Shown: piece by piece, positions 7,523 to 15,132 of the stretch | How the letters are laid out: every line of letters starts with the position of its first letter | Position numbering within the stretch: the first letter of the stretch is position 1 | Assembly: GCA_004552195.1 (NCBI GenBank) | Contig: SFPC01000037.1 | Location: 1 to 28,973 of the forward strand | Reading direction: 5' to 3' | Length of the DNA: 28,973 bases | Source of the DNA: Bacteroidales bacterium | Lineage (GTDB): Bacteria; Bacteroidota; Bacteroidia; Bacteroidales; Bacteroidaceae | The notes under the pieces: generated by a model | Seen by the model: the letters and a program-made list of their open reading frames with translations, nothing else | Told to the model about the DNA's origin: nothing | The model's database searches: none | Position numbers and translations under genes: made by a program

Positions 7523-7666
7523 TTAGTTTATTCAAGTTTCGCAAGTTGCGAAACTTATCGGTTATTAGGTTAGGGTCGCTTCGCTCTCTGGGTTATGAGG
7601 TTATAAAGTTACCCTCGGAGTATCGTTCCTCATAACCTTAACACTTGCGAAACTTGAATTAGTTTA
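7523..7666. other. 8-bp target duplications flanking the second MITE
   Basis: TTAGTTTA occurs at 7523-7530 and again at 7659-7666, exactly abutting the inverted ends of the 128-bp element. The right copy contains the stop codon of the minus-strand GH20 gene (7664-7666), so the insertion landed at the end of that gene without destroying it. Confidence 0.8.
7531..7658 (+). mobile_element. 128-bp MITE of the GGTTATGAGG family, copy 2
   Basis: Both ends read TTCAAGTTTCGCAA inward (7531-7544 and reverse complement of 7645-7658), extended to 16 matching bases. At the left end the arm is followed by its own mirror, giving a 23-bp palindrome (7534-7556). The middle has GGGTCGCTTCGCTCTCTGGG then GGTTATGAGGTTATAAAG, shared with the 5252-5411 element in opposite orientation. 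Exact 8-bp direct repeats flank it. There is no coding capacity, so a transposase would have to act from elsewhere. Confidence 0.78.
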
Positions 7667-10600
7667 GTGTCCGATGATTTTCTCACCGTTCAGGATGTAA
7701 ACACCCTTGGTCGGTTTCGTCACGCGGCGGCCACTCAGGTCGTAGCAGGGCACATCCTTTCCGGCGGCTTTGGCTGTCGTGATGCCCGTGGGCACCGTTT
7801 CCTCCTCCACCAAGGTGAAGGCATACTGGCAGCCGGTGTCTGACGTGTTGGTGCCGCTGCCCCAGTTGTATACCTTCCAGCCCAGTCCCGCATTTGTTTG
7901 GTTAAACTGCACATCACCACTCACGATGATATAGTAGCCCGTTGTGGCAGCCTCCTTGAACTTCCAGCCAGCTTCAGGCTCCGTGGCCGTAGTGGTCAGG
8001 GCCGTGTTGTAAGTGGCCACGGGCGACACATACGACTGGTCCTTGCGGTTCACGATGTTGAACGTGTTGTCACCCCGGTCCTCGAACTTCCACGTCGAAG
8101 TTTCCGTTGCTGTCGTTTCGCCCGTCAGTGTCTCACCCACGCCCTGCGACGTGGCGTAACGGTTGCCGCGCAGCGGCGTGCAGAATTGGTACCAATAATA
8201 ATGCGTGTCAGAGCTGAGTTTCGGTGTGGTGGGCAGTTCTGCCTTTTGGAAAAAGTATTTGCAACCCGTGTCCGTTGTGTTTGTACCGCCGCCCCAGTTG
8301 AACACCTTGTAGCCGTTGCCACTGTTCGTCTGGTTGAACTGCACCGAGCCGCTGGTGATGATGACAAATCCCGTTTCGTCCGCTTTCTTCACCGTCCATC
8401 CCGCTTCCGGTTCGGTGGCCACGGTGGTCAGTGCCGTATTGTTGGCCGCAGCCGGCGAGATGTACAGGTTGTCCGCCGCGTTCACAATGTTGAACGAGCC
8501 GTCGTTGCGCGCTTCAAAACGCCACGTGGCCGAGCGGCCGGCCGCCTGCTCACCAATCAATGCCTGGTTTTCTCCTTTGGAAGTAGGGTACAGACTGTTG
8601 CGGTAAGGCGTGTTGAAAGTGTACCATACGGGAGCCTCTGCCGTGCCCGTTTCCGGCTGGTTCACTTCCGCAGCGGCCACCGCCGTCTTCAGCTGCTCCA
8701 GTGCGTCCGTCAGCCGGGCAGCCTGTTCGCGGCGCACCGTTTCCGGCAGGTCCTCCTCCAGTGTGGCCCGCACCTCCTCAGCCGTGGCACAAGCCTCTGT
8801 GGCGATGGCGGCAGGGTAGTAGCCCACCGCATCCTTGCAGTGGTTGAGTACGTACGTGTCCAGTTCGTCCAGCGCGTCCGCCACCTTCTCGGCGGCCGTG
8901 TCCAGCGTGCGGTTGGGCGAATAGGTGATGCCTTCGAGCGCGTTCTTGCCCTCCGTGTCGGTCAGCACGAAAGTAAACTGCCATTTGTCGCGGCCCGTGC
9001 CCCCGTTGTTCACGTGCGGCAGTCGCAGTAGCACCTTGTTCCATCCCTCCTTCAGCGTCAGCTGCACCACGGGGCGTGCCGTCAGGTTCTCGTTCGTCAA
9101 TCCCTTTTCCGCATTGTCCTGCGGAATGGAAGCATCCGGCTGTTGCCATTCCGGAGCGGCAATCTCCACATCGTTCAGCCAAATTTTGGAGCCCCTGCGG
9201 TCCCATGCCCCTGCGGGAGGTGCCGTTTCGTTGCCCGAGCGGCTGTACGTGTAAAATTCAATCTGCGCCCCGGCCTGTTGCTCTTTGGGAGAGTACACAT
9301 ACGTCCAGGCATACGCCGTCTGGTTCGCGCCGGGGTTGGCAAAGAAGGAGGGCACGGTGGGGTGCCATATATGCCTCAGGTAGATGCCCGCTCCCGTGGC
9401 CGCCTGCGTGCCGTAAGTCTTGCCGCCATATTCAAAGAAATGGGGCAACACCGCGTCGGTACACGTTTCGGGCGGCAGAGCCAGTGCCTTGTCGCCGTTG
9501 TTCGGGAACGGTTCCGTGATGCGCCAGCGCACGTTCGTCTGCTTCACATAGGCAATCGGTTCGTTTTGCAGCGAGTGTGCCTTGTGGAAAAGGAAGCGGC
9601 GTTCAAAGTCGGCAAACTCCTCAAACTCCTCGCCCGCATTGGGCAGCGTGGTGCCGCCCACTTCGACATACTGCTTTCCGCCTCCGTACCAGGCGCGTTC
9701 TGCCGAGGCCAGGATGTTCGCGTAGATGTTGTTCTGCCGCACGATGTCCTCCTCCGAGGCCGTCTTCGTGTCGTTCCACGCCGCGCTGATGGTGCCCGCC
9801 ACGTCGGCAGTGCCCTGCTGTTCGTAGTAGATGTTGCTCTTGTAGATGCCCACCAAGTCGGCGTACACGTCGAAGTGGTTCGTGTAGTTATAGCGGCAGT
9901 CAATGTTGGGCAAGCCCGTCACCACTCTGCCCGCCGTGGCCCACATTTGCGTCATGTCACACTGTTCGGCAGTGGGAGCTCCCGCCACCAAGCGGTTCCA
10001 CATCACCACTTTCTTTCCCTTGCCGCGCACATAGTCCGCCATCGTCTTCAGGAAGTCGGGATAAGTGATGGTCACCTCGTCGCCGCCGATGTGGATGTAG
10101 GGCGCGTTGGGGAACACCTCCACCACCTCGTCCAAGATTTGCTTCAATGCCTCCACGCCCTGATCCGTCTGCATATTGAAGCCCATGGCCTTGGTGAACA
10201 CATCGCTGTGGCCCGGCATGTCGATTTCCGGGATGACCGTAACGCCCCGTTCGGCAGCGTAAGCCTCCAGCTCGCGGCACTGGTCCTGCGTGTAGTATTG
10301 TCCCGGGTAGCGGGTCATGTTCTCGTCCGCCGTCAGTTGCGGATATGCCTTCACCTCGAAACGCCAGGCCAGTTTCTCCGTCAGGTGCCAGTGGAACACG
10401 TTCACCTTGAAGCGCGCCAGCTTGTCAATTTCGTTTTTCAGCTCCTCTATGCTCAGGAACGAGCGGCCCACATCGTGCATGAAGCCGCGCACTTTGAACG
10501 CCGGCCAGTCCGTGATGGAGAGCGTTTCCAGCTGGGCCGTTCCTTTGTAGCCTTCGGCCAGCTGTTGCAGCGTCTGCGCCGCCCGGATGACCCCCGTGGG

Positions 10601-10960
10601 GGTCAGGGCCTGGATTTGTATGGCATCCGTGGCGATGACCAGTTTGTAAGCCTCGTCGGGGAAGAGGTTCACCTGGTGGTTGAACGCCCCGGGTATTTCT
10701 GAAACCAGCTCCACCGTCACCTGCGCCTCTGCCGTTTCGCTCAGCGTGCAGCCATAGCCGGTCAGCACGCGGCGCAGGTAGGCGCAGTCCGTAGGGTCGT
10801 TCTGCTGCACGGCACGGCCCAGCGCGAAGGGCTCGCAGTCCGTATGTACCAGTTCGTGTGGTTTGGGAAGCAGTTCGTCCGATTGGGCTTGCATGGACAG
10901 GGGCATGGCCATGCAGACACAGAGAGCCAAGCCAGAAGTAAAAGAAGCGATTTGGTTCAT
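7664..10960 (-). CDS. Secreted GH20 beta-N-acetylhexosaminidase with two C-terminal repeat modules
   Basis: A 1098-residue exported enzyme that should release terminal GlcNAc or GalNAc from glycans. I chose the ATG at 10960 because it gives a signal peptide (MNQIASFTSGLALCVCMAMP..MQAQS); a longer open frame upstream lacks one. A GH20 N-terminal domain spans about 28-150. The catalytic barrel follows, with NVFHWHLTEKLAWRFE, the PEIDMPGHSD loop and the Asp294-Glu295 pair in HIGGDEV. A linker and helical segment lead to two ~135-residue tandem repeats (about 775-915 and 920-1055), each with WY.F.TP.R, FNIVN and VQFNQTN; they look like beta-rich carbohydrate-binding modules. The tail DLSGRRVTKPTKGVYILNGE suggests a sorting signal. 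It diverges from the C10 peptidase gene. Confidence 0.93.
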   Translation of the reverse strand: MNQIASFTSGLALCVCMAMPLSMQAQSDELLPKPHELVHTDCEPFALGRAVQQNDPTDCAYLRRVLTGYGCTLSETAEAQVTVELVSEIPGAFNHQVNLFPDEAYKLVIATDAIQIQALTPTGVIRAAQTLQQLAEGYKGTAQLETLSITDWPAFKVRGFMHDVGRSFLSIEELKNEIDKLARFKVNVFHWHLTEKLAWRFEVKAYPQLTADENMTRYPGQYYTQDQCRELEAYAAERGVTVIPEIDMPGHSDVFTKAMGFNMQTDQGVEALKQILDEVVEVFPNAPYIHIGGDEVTITYPDFLKTMADYVRGKGKKVVMWNRLVAGAPTAEQCDMTQMWATAGRVVTGLPNIDCRYNYTNHFDVYADLVGIYKSNIYYEQQGTADVAGTISAAWNDTKTASEEDIVRQNNIYANILASAERAWYGGGKQYVEVGGTTLPNAGEEFEEFADFERRFLFHKAHSLQNEPIAYVKQTNVRWRITEPFPNNGDKALALPPETCTDAVLPHFFEYGGKTYGTQAATGAGIYLRHIWHPTVPSFFANPGANQTAYAWTYVYSPKEQQAGAQIEFYTYSRSGNETAPPAGAWDRRGSKIWLNDVEIAAPEWQQPDASIPQDNAEKGLTNENLTARPVVQLTLKEGWNKVLLRLPHVNNGGTGRDKWQFTFVLTDTEGKNALEGITYSPNRTLDTAAEKVADALDELDTYVLNHCKDAVGYYPAAIATEACATAEEVRATLEEDLPETVRREQAARLTDALEQLKTAVAAAEVNQPETGTAEAPVWYTFNTPYRNSLYPTSKGENQALIGEQAAGRSATWRFEARNDGSFNIVNAADNLYISPAAANNTALTTVATEPEAGWTVKKADETGFVIITSGSVQFNQTNSGNGYKVFNWGGGTNTTDTGCKYFFQKAELPTTPKLSSDTHYYWYQFCTPLRGNRYATSQGVGETLTGETTATETSTWKFEDRGDNTFNIVNRKDQSYVSPVATYNTALTTTATEPEAGWKFKEAATTGYYIIVSGDVQFNQTNAGLGWKVYNWGSGTNTSDTGCQYAFTLVEEETVPTGITTAKAAGKDVPCYDLSGRRVTKPTKGVYILNGEKIIGH

Positions 10961-10990
10961 GGATAGCCAGGTTATTAGTTTGAGATGTTG

Positions 10991-10998
10991 CAAAAGTA
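10991..10998 (-). promoter_or_regulatory. -7 box TACTTTTG for the GH20 gene
   Basis: Matches the Bacteroidetes TAnnTTTG consensus on the minus strand, about 31 bases before the GH20 start. The -33 TTTG partner is not well conserved, though a T-run precedes the box. Confidence 0.5.
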
Positions 10999-11252
10999 TA
11001 AAAAAACATTTATCCGCTATTCTTTTGCCGGCTTTTCGCACGTTCGGCTCCTCGATTTGTGCCTTCGGCTTGCCCCTTCGGATTTCCGATGCTGCATTTT
11101 GTAGGAACACCGGCCGGTGGTACATAGCATTTTGGGCGGCCTATGGATTTCCGGCTCCTTTGTGAAAATGAAAAGAACGGCGTTGCATCATGCCTTTTGC
11201 CGCGCAGCGTGGGATTTTGCAGCAGTTTTTCAGATTTGATAAGAATTTGCCC

Positions 11253-11260
11253 TACCTTTG
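11253..11260 (+). promoter_or_regulatory. -7 box TACCTTTG for the C10 peptidase gene
   Basis: Exact TAnnTTTG match 53 bases before the ATG at 11314. Upstream T-rich and TTTG sequences (11226-11238) could serve as the -33 region, but the spacing is not ideal for either. Confidence 0.5.
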
Positions 11261-11313
11261 TCCACGTCAAACACCGGACCGACTGTTGTTGGCCGGCATC
11301 TCTTTGTACTGCA

Positions 11314-13224
11314 ATGAAACATATCCTATATATAATAGGCGTACTCTGCTGCATAGTTGCCACCGCTTCGGCACAGACCGTGAGCGAAGCTGACGCAAGA
11401 AGCAAAGCACAGGCTTGGTTTGTGCAACATGACGCGCCAACCGCGACTTCGACCCTTCGAGGCCATCTGCGCCTGTGTCGCGAAACACCCCGCGCCTTTT
11501 TGTTTGCCCAAGGTAGCCGTTTTGTGCTGATAGCCTCTTCCGAAACAGAACCTGAGGTGCTGGGCTACGGAACTGTGGCGGACAGCGAAAACCTGCCGCT
11601 CCCCTTGGAAGCCATGCTCGGGCATTCTGCCGCAAGCCGTGCGGTCTATCCGCCGCCGGGCAGCAGTTGGAAGGCCGTGCAACCGTTGCTGACCACTGTG
11701 CGTCATCAGAAAGCACCCTACAACAACGCTTGTCCCTATTACCTCCACTCCGACGGCACACTCAGCACTACGCGCTGCGTGGTGGGCTGCGTGGCTACGG
11801 CAATGGAGCAGATACTGACCTACTACCGCCGCGAATATGTGCTGCAAGATACCCTGCACGGCTGGAGCAGCGAGCATTACGACATCCCCGACGTGTTGCC
11901 CGGCGAAAGGGTCGATACTCGTTTGGTGCTGGACGATTATGACAACGTTCCGGCTACGGCGGAGGAAATAGATGCCGTGGCGCGACTGTCATACTGGTTG
12001 GGCGTGGCCTGCCGGATGAACTGGGGAGTGGGCGAGAGCGGTGCGTCTACTGTGCGGTTAGTAGAACCGCTGCAAAGGGCGTTCGGCTTGAAGTATGTGC
12101 ATTACCTCGATAGTTATCAATATGCCCCGGAGGCCTATTGGAACTTCATCGCAGCGGAAATCATGCAGGGGCGGCCGGTGTACTATGCCGGGTCGCTGAT
12201 GCGCACCGGGGGACATGCCTTTGTGCTGGACGGATTGGACGACAAGGGGATGTTCCATGTAAACTGGGGCTATGGCGGCGACTTCGACGGTTATTTCCGC
12301 TTGGACGTGCTGGCACATTTCCAGCCCGAGGACGAGCGTTGGGATGAGTTTGTGGAGAATGGCTTTTTCTGCAACCAGGAGGCTATTGCCGTATGTCCCG
12401 ATTCCGTGCCCGGCATCTGCCCGCCCGACACGTTGGAGCGCACGGGGCGCGAAATCCGGGTGCTCGGCGCATGGACCATGCAGCAGCCCGTTACGGGATG
12501 CCATACGCAGCTGATGCTCGACGTTCGCAACGAAAGCGATCAGGCACTCACCACACCGTTTGCCCTGGTGCTGGGGTCTGAAACCGACACGGCGCGCTAT
12601 GAACAGGGCGACTGGCTGGCTTTTACAGGACGCACGCTCGAAGCCGGCGAACGCGACACGCTGAGCGTTCACCTGCAGTTCAAACGGAGCGGACGGCTGT
12701 GGCTTTACATCACCCCCGACGGCGTGCTGACGCTCGACAGTCTGCAGCTTGACATTGCCCAGGGAGGAACAGCGGCGATTGAAACCGGCGAGCCGCAGGT
12801 GGAATTTCCCGCCACAGGCACGGCACGCCTGCTGATACCTTTGTCCAATCCTTCGGCCACGGACCGCGCCGCACAGAGCTTTGAGTATGACCTGCTTGAC
12901 GTGGCCTCCTGCGACAGTTGCATCAAGCAACATTGGATTTACCTGGAGCCGGCTGCCACCGTGACCGATACGGTGCAATTCACTTCGCTCGTTCCCGGCC
13001 GCCACTACAAGCTGAGGGTGCGCCGCCGCTGGCCCATCGTGCAAACCCTCGACTTCACGATGCCCGTGCCCGAAGGCATTGACGATGCCCGGCTGCCCGA
13101 TGAGGCTTTGCCCGAAGCGTGGTATACGTTGGAAGGCCGGCGCATCCGTCGTCCCCTTGCCCCCGGCGTGTACCTGAAAAGGGTGGGGCTGCGGACAGAG
13201 AAAATTATCATTACCCGGAATTAA
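11314..13224 (+). CDS. Secreted C10 (streptopain-like) cysteine peptidase
   Basis: A 636-residue exported cysteine peptidase of family C10, related to SpeB, interpain and periodontain. The ATG at 11314 gives a signal peptide (MKHILYIIGVLCCIVATASA). A propeptide region follows (EADARSKAQAWF.. is the usual inhibitory-domain start). The catalytic Cys159 is in VVGCVATAMEQI, and the catalytic His301 in RTGGHAFVLDGLDD, followed by FHVNWGYGGDFDGYFRLD, the C10 signature. About 200 further residues look like beta-sandwich domains, and the protein ends with WYTLEGRRIRRPLAPGVYL.., a likely sorting tail. Such enzymes usually act on host proteins; that role is inferred. The DUF1934-like gene follows by seven bases. 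Confidence 0.92.
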   Translation: MKHILYIIGVLCCIVATASAQTVSEADARSKAQAWFVQHDAPTATSTLRGHLRLCRETPRAFLFAQGSRFVLIASSETEPEVLGYGTVADSENLPLPLEAMLGHSAASRAVYPPPGSSWKAVQPLLTTVRHQKAPYNNACPYYLHSDGTLSTTRCVVGCVATAMEQILTYYRREYVLQDTLHGWSSEHYDIPDVLPGERVDTRLVLDDYDNVPATAEEIDAVARLSYWLGVACRMNWGVGESGASTVRLVEPLQRAFGLKYVHYLDSYQYAPEAYWNFIAAEIMQGRPVYYAGSLMRTGGHAFVLDGLDDKGMFHVNWGYGGDFDGYFRLDVLAHFQPEDERWDEFVENGFFCNQEAIAVCPDSVPGICPPDTLERTGREIRVLGAWTMQQPVTGCHTQLMLDVRNESDQALTTPFALVLGSETDTARYEQGDWLAFTGRTLEAGERDTLSVHLQFKRSGRLWLYITPDGVLTLDSLQLDIAQGGTAAIETGEPQVEFPATGTARLLIPLSNPSATDRAAQSFEYDLLDVASCDSCIKQHWIYLEPAATVTDTVQFTSLVPGRHYKLRVRRRWPIVQTLDFTMPVPEGIDDARLPDEALPEAWYTLEGRRIRRPLAPGVYLKRVGLRTEKIIITRN

Positions 13225-13231
13225 AACCATC

Positions 13232-13639
13232 ATGTTACATAAAGTTTTTCTCAAAACCTGCTTACTGACAACGGGCGAGAACGGCGCAGACGAAATCCGT
13301 TCGGAATGCTACGGCGCTTGTATCACCGAGGGCAACGACGTGATGTTGCGCTACGCTGAGCCGGACAACGACGGCACGGCGCACCTGCTGATTACGGACG
13401 GACTGGCCGACCTAAAACGGCAGGGCAACACGCGTTCCCGCTTGACCTTTATCGAAGGCAAATTGCAACCGTGTTTCTATGCCACTTCTGTTGGCACGTT
13501 GGACCTCAGCATCTTTACCCATTCCTTCAGCTTCGAGCCCACTCCGCAAGGCGGCACGTTTGAAGTGCGCTATACGGTGCTGGTGGGCGGAGCGCAGGTT
13601 TCGGACAATGTGCTGCGGATAGTTTTTAGCTTTCGATAG
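13232..13639 (+). CDS. DUF1934 (YwiB-like) calycin-fold protein
   Basis: A 135-residue cytosolic protein. The core LKRQGNTRSRLTFIEGKLQPCFYATSVGTLDL and the late FEVRYTVLVGGAQVSDNVLRI match what I know of DUF1934/YwiB: a small beta-barrel with 'R.G......F.......Y.T..G...' followed by '..Y.L...G..VS.N.L.I'. No enzymatic role is established. No signal peptide is present, although the preceding gene encodes an exported peptidase; the seven-base gap implies co-transcription. Family assignment is by pattern only. Confidence 0.65.
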   Translation: MLHKVFLKTCLLTTGENGADEIRSECYGACITEGNDVMLRYAEPDNDGTAHLLITDGLADLKRQGNTRSRLTFIEGKLQPCFYATSVGTLDLSIFTHSFSFEPTPQGGTFEVRYTVLVGGAQVSDNVLRIVFSFR

Positions 13640-13695
13640 ATAGCGATAGATTTCTATAGTTTCGATAGATTGCTATAGTATCTCATAGTTTCCTT
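13634..13695 (+). repeat. Degenerate CGATAGATT/CTATAGT direct repeat
   Basis: A short AT-rich tract with repeated CGATAGATTKCTATAGTWT units of about 19 bases (13634 onward), filling the gap before the M20 dipeptidase gene. Its form recalls the 14-base tandem repeat at 3927. Confidence 0.6.
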
Positions 13696-13718
13696 TAGCC
13701 TTTCAAAATTCTAATCCC

Positions 13719-15077
13719 ATGCTTTCTCAATTTCTCCAGAACAACGAGGAGCGTTTCCTCGAAGAACTTTTTTCCCTGCTCCGCATCCCGAGCATCAGCG
13801 CGGAGCCTGAACACCACGCCGACTGCCTGCGCTGTGCCGAACGGTGGCGCGAACTGTTGTTAGCAGCCGGTGCAGACCACGCAGAAGTAATGCCTTCGCA
13901 GGGCAATCCGCTGGTCTTTGCCGAAAAGAAAGTGGACGATACCGCACCCACCGTGCTGGTCTATGGCCACTACGACGTGATGCCCGTGGCACCGCTCGAC
14001 AAGTGGAACTCTCAGCCTTTTGAACCCGAAGTGCGCGACGGACGCATCTATGCACGCGGTGCCGACGACGACAAAGGACAGAGCTTCGTGCAGCTCAAAG
14101 CCTTTGAATACTTGGTGGCGCACGGCCTGCTGCGCCACAACGTGAAGTTCATCCTGGAAGGGGAAGAGGAAATCGGCTCTCCCTCGCTCAACGCCTTCTT
14201 GGAACAACACCGTGAACTGCTCCGTAGCGACATCATCTTGGTGAGCGACACCTCCATGCTGGCAGCCGACCTGCCCTCCTTGACCACGGGGCTGCGCGGA
14301 CTGGCCTACTGGGAAATAGAGGTTACAGGCCCCAACCGCGACCTCCACTCCGGCCACTTCGGCGGAGCTGTGGCCAATCCTGTCAACGTGCTGTGCGAGA
14401 TGCTGGCCAAGGTGGTCGACGGGCAGGGACGCATCACCATCCCCCATTTCTACGACGATGTGGAGGAGCTTCCGGCCGAAGAGCGCGCCATGATAGCCTC
14501 CATACCCTTTGATGAGGAACGTTATAAACAGGCCATCGGTGTGGACGAGCTGCGCGGCGAGGCCGGCTATTCCACCATCGAACGCAATGCTTGCCGCCCC
14601 TCGTTCGACATCTGCGGCATTTGGGGCGGACATACCGGCCAAGGTTCCAAAACCGTGCTGCCCTCCAAGGCATTCGCCAAGGTGTCGTGCCGCTTGGTGC
14701 CCCATCAGCAGCATGAAGTCATCTCGCGACTGTTCATTGACTATATCCAGAGCATCGCCCCACGTTGCGTAAAGGTGGAAGTGCGTCCCATGCACGGCGG
14801 CGAAGGCTACGTGTGCCCCATCAACCTGCCGGCTTATCAGGCTGCCGAGGCCGGATTTGCGGAAGCCTTCGGCAAACGCCCCTTGGCGGTGCGCCGGGGT
14901 GGCAGCATCCCCATCATCAGCGACTTCGAGCGCGTGCTGGGCGTGAAGACCATCCTCATGGGCTTTGGATTGGAGAGCAACGCCATCCACTCGCCCAACG
15001 AGAACTTCCCCCTCGATATGCTCCGCAAAGGCATTCGCGCCGTAGTGGGCTTCCACCAAAACTTTTCCAAAGCGTAG
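13719..15077 (+). CDS. M20 family dipeptidase
   Basis: A 452-residue metallopeptidase of the M20 carnosinase-like branch, expected to split dipeptides in the cytosol with two divalent metals. His84 and Asp86 are in VYGHYDVMP; the bridging Asp is in YARGADDDKGQ (Asp117); the general-base/metal Glu pair is in LEGEEEIGS (Glu150-Glu151); a further Asp is in LVSDTSM; and the last metal His is in NAIHSPNENFP. The lid (dimerisation) domain spans roughly 195-350 with HSGHFGGAVANP at its start. There is no signal peptide. It lies 79 bases after the DUF1934-like gene. Confidence 0.93.
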   Translation: MLSQFLQNNEERFLEELFSLLRIPSISAEPEHHADCLRCAERWRELLLAAGADHAEVMPSQGNPLVFAEKKVDDTAPTVLVYGHYDVMPVAPLDKWNSQPFEPEVRDGRIYARGADDDKGQSFVQLKAFEYLVAHGLLRHNVKFILEGEEEIGSPSLNAFLEQHRELLRSDIILVSDTSMLAADLPSLTTGLRGLAYWEIEVTGPNRDLHSGHFGGAVANPVNVLCEMLAKVVDGQGRITIPHFYDDVEELPAEERAMIASIPFDEERYKQAIGVDELRGEAGYSTIERNACRPSFDICGIWGGHTGQGSKTVLPSKAFAKVSCRLVPHQQHEVISRLFIDYIQSIAPRCVKVEVRPMHGGEGYVCPINLPAYQAAEAGFAEAFGKRPLAVRRGGSIPIISDFERVLGVKTILMGFGLESNAIHSPNENFPLDMLRKGIRAVVGFHQNFSKA

Positions 15078-15132
15078 CCCGTGGGTAAAGCTTGGCTACA
15101 CATTAAATATATAAAGCAAACCACTTTTGACC

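Larger units (their letters stand above)
10961..11313. other. Divergent promoter region between GH20 and C10 genes
   Basis: A 353-base intergenic stretch with one Bacteroidetes-type -7 box facing each way (listed separately). Longer open frames run through it on both strands, but they lack plausible starts and the signal-peptide Mets on each side mark the true gene starts. I see no repeat element here. Confidence 0.6.

Noticed and set aside
9143..10702. Long plus-strand open frame (519 codons) opposite the GH20 gene
   Set aside because: It lies wholly inside a well-supported GH20 gene on the other strand, has biased His/Arg/Val-rich composition typical of antisense reading of GC-rich genes, and no recognisable domain.
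12058..13254. Minus-strand open frame of 398 codons opposite the C10 peptidase
   Set aside because: Antisense to a gene with intact catalytic motifs; composition is antisense-like and no domain is seen.
13860..15059. Minus-strand open frame of 399 codons opposite the M20 dipeptidase
   Set aside because: Complete overlap with a motif-confirmed gene; no family features.
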